A program made the translations under genes and the position numbers. Source: Deinococcus aerophilus (GTDB lineage: Bacteria; Deinococcota; Deinococci; Deinococcales; Deinococcaceae). Taken from it: a stretch of 7,773 nucleotides of DNA. This document shows positions 6,856-7,773 of the stretch, one piece after another; within the stretch, counting starts at the first letter, position 1; every line of letters begins with the position of its first letter. Under the pieces are notes generated by a model. It was not told where the DNA came from. It worked only from the letters and a program-made list of their open reading frames with translations, and did no database searches. The stretch spans positions 1 through 7,773 of the forward strand of contig NZ_BMOM01000058.1 of assembly GCF_014647075.1 (NCBI RefSeq), read 5' to 3'.

Positions 6856-7677
6856 GTGGCCAGACCAAAACGCTCCCTGCTGCCGTCGGTGACCGCTGAA
6901 GATATTGAGCAGCGGTCCTCCTTCCTCAGGCGCACCGCCCATGGCTGGGCCTGGCGATGTGCGTACTGTGGACAGTTCGCGTCCAGTGAGACCTTGGCTG
7001 GCAAGTACGTGTGCCGCTCACATGGTGGCGTCACAGCAAGACAGCGCGACCTAATGGCACATGACGCGGCGCGCCGTGCTGGGAAGCGTGTGCTACGGCC
7101 TCCCGGCCGTCCGCTCGAGTCCGGGCTGTACAGCCGCCGGCCTCAGGTGCGGGTCGATCAGCTCGTTGAGGATTTCCGAGCGCGGCAGGTGGACCTCGAC
7201 TGCACGGATGAGGACATGCTGTACTTGCGGGCCTACCTGGCGGAGTTGAGGGAGCGAAGCCCTTCCCTCAGTCAACTGGAGGAGCCGGTGACGAACCTGT
7301 TGAGTCTGTTGCAGGCCCGCGCCTCAGCGTCGTCAGAGTCTCCCGGCTGCGGGGCTGCAGCACCTGCTGAGCTTCTGGCGAGCATTACAGAAGTCCGCCT
7401 GCTGCTCTCACAGCTCGTGGGTTACACCTCTCAGCTGGAGCAGCGACATGCCCGCATCATCGTGCTCAGCAAGGTGCGTGCAGAGACGCGCATCAAGAAC
7501 CACGCGGCCCGTCAGCTGGACGTCTTTACTCTGATGGTCCGCCGCCTTGCCACGATCTTGGAAGAGCAGCTGGCGCCTCAAGATTTCGAGGCCTTCCAGC
7601 GGCGCCTCGAGAAGGAATTTGAGGTCCTGCCCCGGGGGCTGGTTGAGGGCAGTAGCAGTGTCCGGTGGAATCCATGA
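6856..7677 (+). CDS. hypothetical protein with CxxC-CxxH-GG putative zinc motif
   Basis: This is an unrecognised 273-residue protein when started at GTG 6856 (N-terminus ARPKRSLLPSVTAEDIEQR). Near the N-terminus is C35-x2-C38-x14-C53-x2-H56 followed by GG (CRSHGGVT), which resembles the short zinc-like HGG motif found in some phage small-terminase-like and HGGxSTG-type proteins. A second resemblance is the RPPGRPLESGLYS stretch at about residues 81-93, like the GRPxxxGLYS tail after such motifs. The rest (about 100-265) looks mainly helical, rich in Leu, Arg and Glu (LYLRAYLAELRERS; HARIIVLSKVRAETRIKNHAARQLDVF; AFQRRLEKEFEVL). There is no signal peptide or membrane segment. An upstream ATG at 6772 would add 28 residues across the ACTTGTCCCCC repeats and has a weak GGAA ribosome site; GTG 6856 lacks a good site, so the start is uncertain. 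DNA binding and phage or mobile-element origin are inferences. Nothing ties it to CRISPR function except position. Confidence 0.75.
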   Translation: MARPKRSLLPSVTAEDIEQRSSFLRRTAHGWAWRCAYCGQFASSETLAGKYVCRSHGGVTARQRDLMAHDAARRAGKRVLRPPGRPLESGLYSRRPQVRVDQLVEDFRARQVDLDCTDEDMLYLRAYLAELRERSPSLSQLEEPVTNLLSLLQARASASSESPGCGAAAPAELLASITEVRLLLSQLVGYTSQLEQRHARIIVLSKVRAETRIKNHAARQLDVFTLMVRRLATILEEQLAPQDFEAFQRRLEKEFEVLPRGLVEGSSSVRWNP

Positions 7678-7711
7678 TCGGGGGCCGCAGGGCCTAGAGC
7701 CCGTTTTGGAA

Positions 7712-7742
7712 ATGAAAAGACTGTCTCAGACAGTCTTTTCAT
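7712..7742 (+). terminator. hairpin terminator after the HGG-motif gene
   Basis: ATGAAAAGACTGTC (7712-7725) and GACAGTCTTTTCAT (7729-7742) are perfectly complementary 14-base arms around the loop TCA, 34 bases after the stop codon. The A-run and T-run lie in the arms, so it can act as an intrinsic terminator in both directions. Confidence 0.8.
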
Positions 7743-7773
7743 ATTGTGACCAGCCGGCGGAGCAGGAGACGGG
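7743..7773. other. unassigned right edge
   Basis: The 31 bases after the terminator hold nothing I can assign. Confidence 0.5.

Noticed and set aside
6226..7677. A single 483-residue gene starting in the array
   Set aside because: Its first ~165 residues are repeat and spacer translation; only the part after the array looks like protein, so the start is placed at 6856 (or 6772).
7712..7742. Terminal inverted repeat of a transposon
   Set aside because: The two arms are separated by only three bases and follow a stop codon, which fits a terminator better.

Overview
This GC-rich window is an ordinary bacterial chromosome or large-plasmid segment dominated by a type I-E CRISPR locus. Base composition, the I-E style repeat and the TPR/winged-helix regulator remnant at the left edge suggest a Deinococcus-like organism. 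That assignment is an inference; no rRNA or other taxonomic marker is present.

Layout, left to right: (1) 10-537, minus strand: the 3' part of a regulator with a TPR-like helical repeat and a BTAD/SARP-type winged helix, cut off at its 5' end by an in-frame TAG at 538-540. (2) 566-745, minus strand: a 59-residue protein with a signal-peptide-like N-terminus and a short polar, glycine-rich tail. (3) 746-1049: intergenic, with a GC-rich hairpin at 802-822. (4) 1050-3932, plus strand: complete cas3 (HD nuclease plus SF2 helicase) with all its motifs. (5) 3933-4035: CRISPR leader with two tandem inverted repeats. (6) 4036-6736: CRISPR array of 44 complete 29-nt repeats, 44 spacers and a terminal repeat cut after base 17. 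(7) 6737-6855: trailer junction with a duplicated 11-bp motif. (8) 6856-7677, plus strand: an unrecognised 273-residue protein with a CxxC...CxxH-GG zinc-like motif, followed by a strong hairpin terminator at 7712-7742.

The locus should work as follows. The array is transcribed from the leader, or by read-through from cas3. A Cas6e enzyme would cut each repeat at the base of its 7-bp hairpin, leaving an 8-nt 5' handle (AUGGCCCG). Cascade would then find targets and recruit Cas3 to nick and degrade them. None of the Cascade genes (cas8e, cse2, cas7, cas5, cas6e) and neither cas1 nor cas2 lies in this window. They must be elsewhere, or the locus is incomplete.

The most informative details are in the array. 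Spacers 16 and 26 are identical but not adjacent. Two repeats differ only at base 29, the base that in E. coli type I-E comes from the incoming DNA's PAM. The repeats show no decay up to the abrupt truncation at the trailer end. I found no convincing new defence system; the least explained items are the downstream HGG-motif protein and the small secreted-type peptide beside the regulator remnant.
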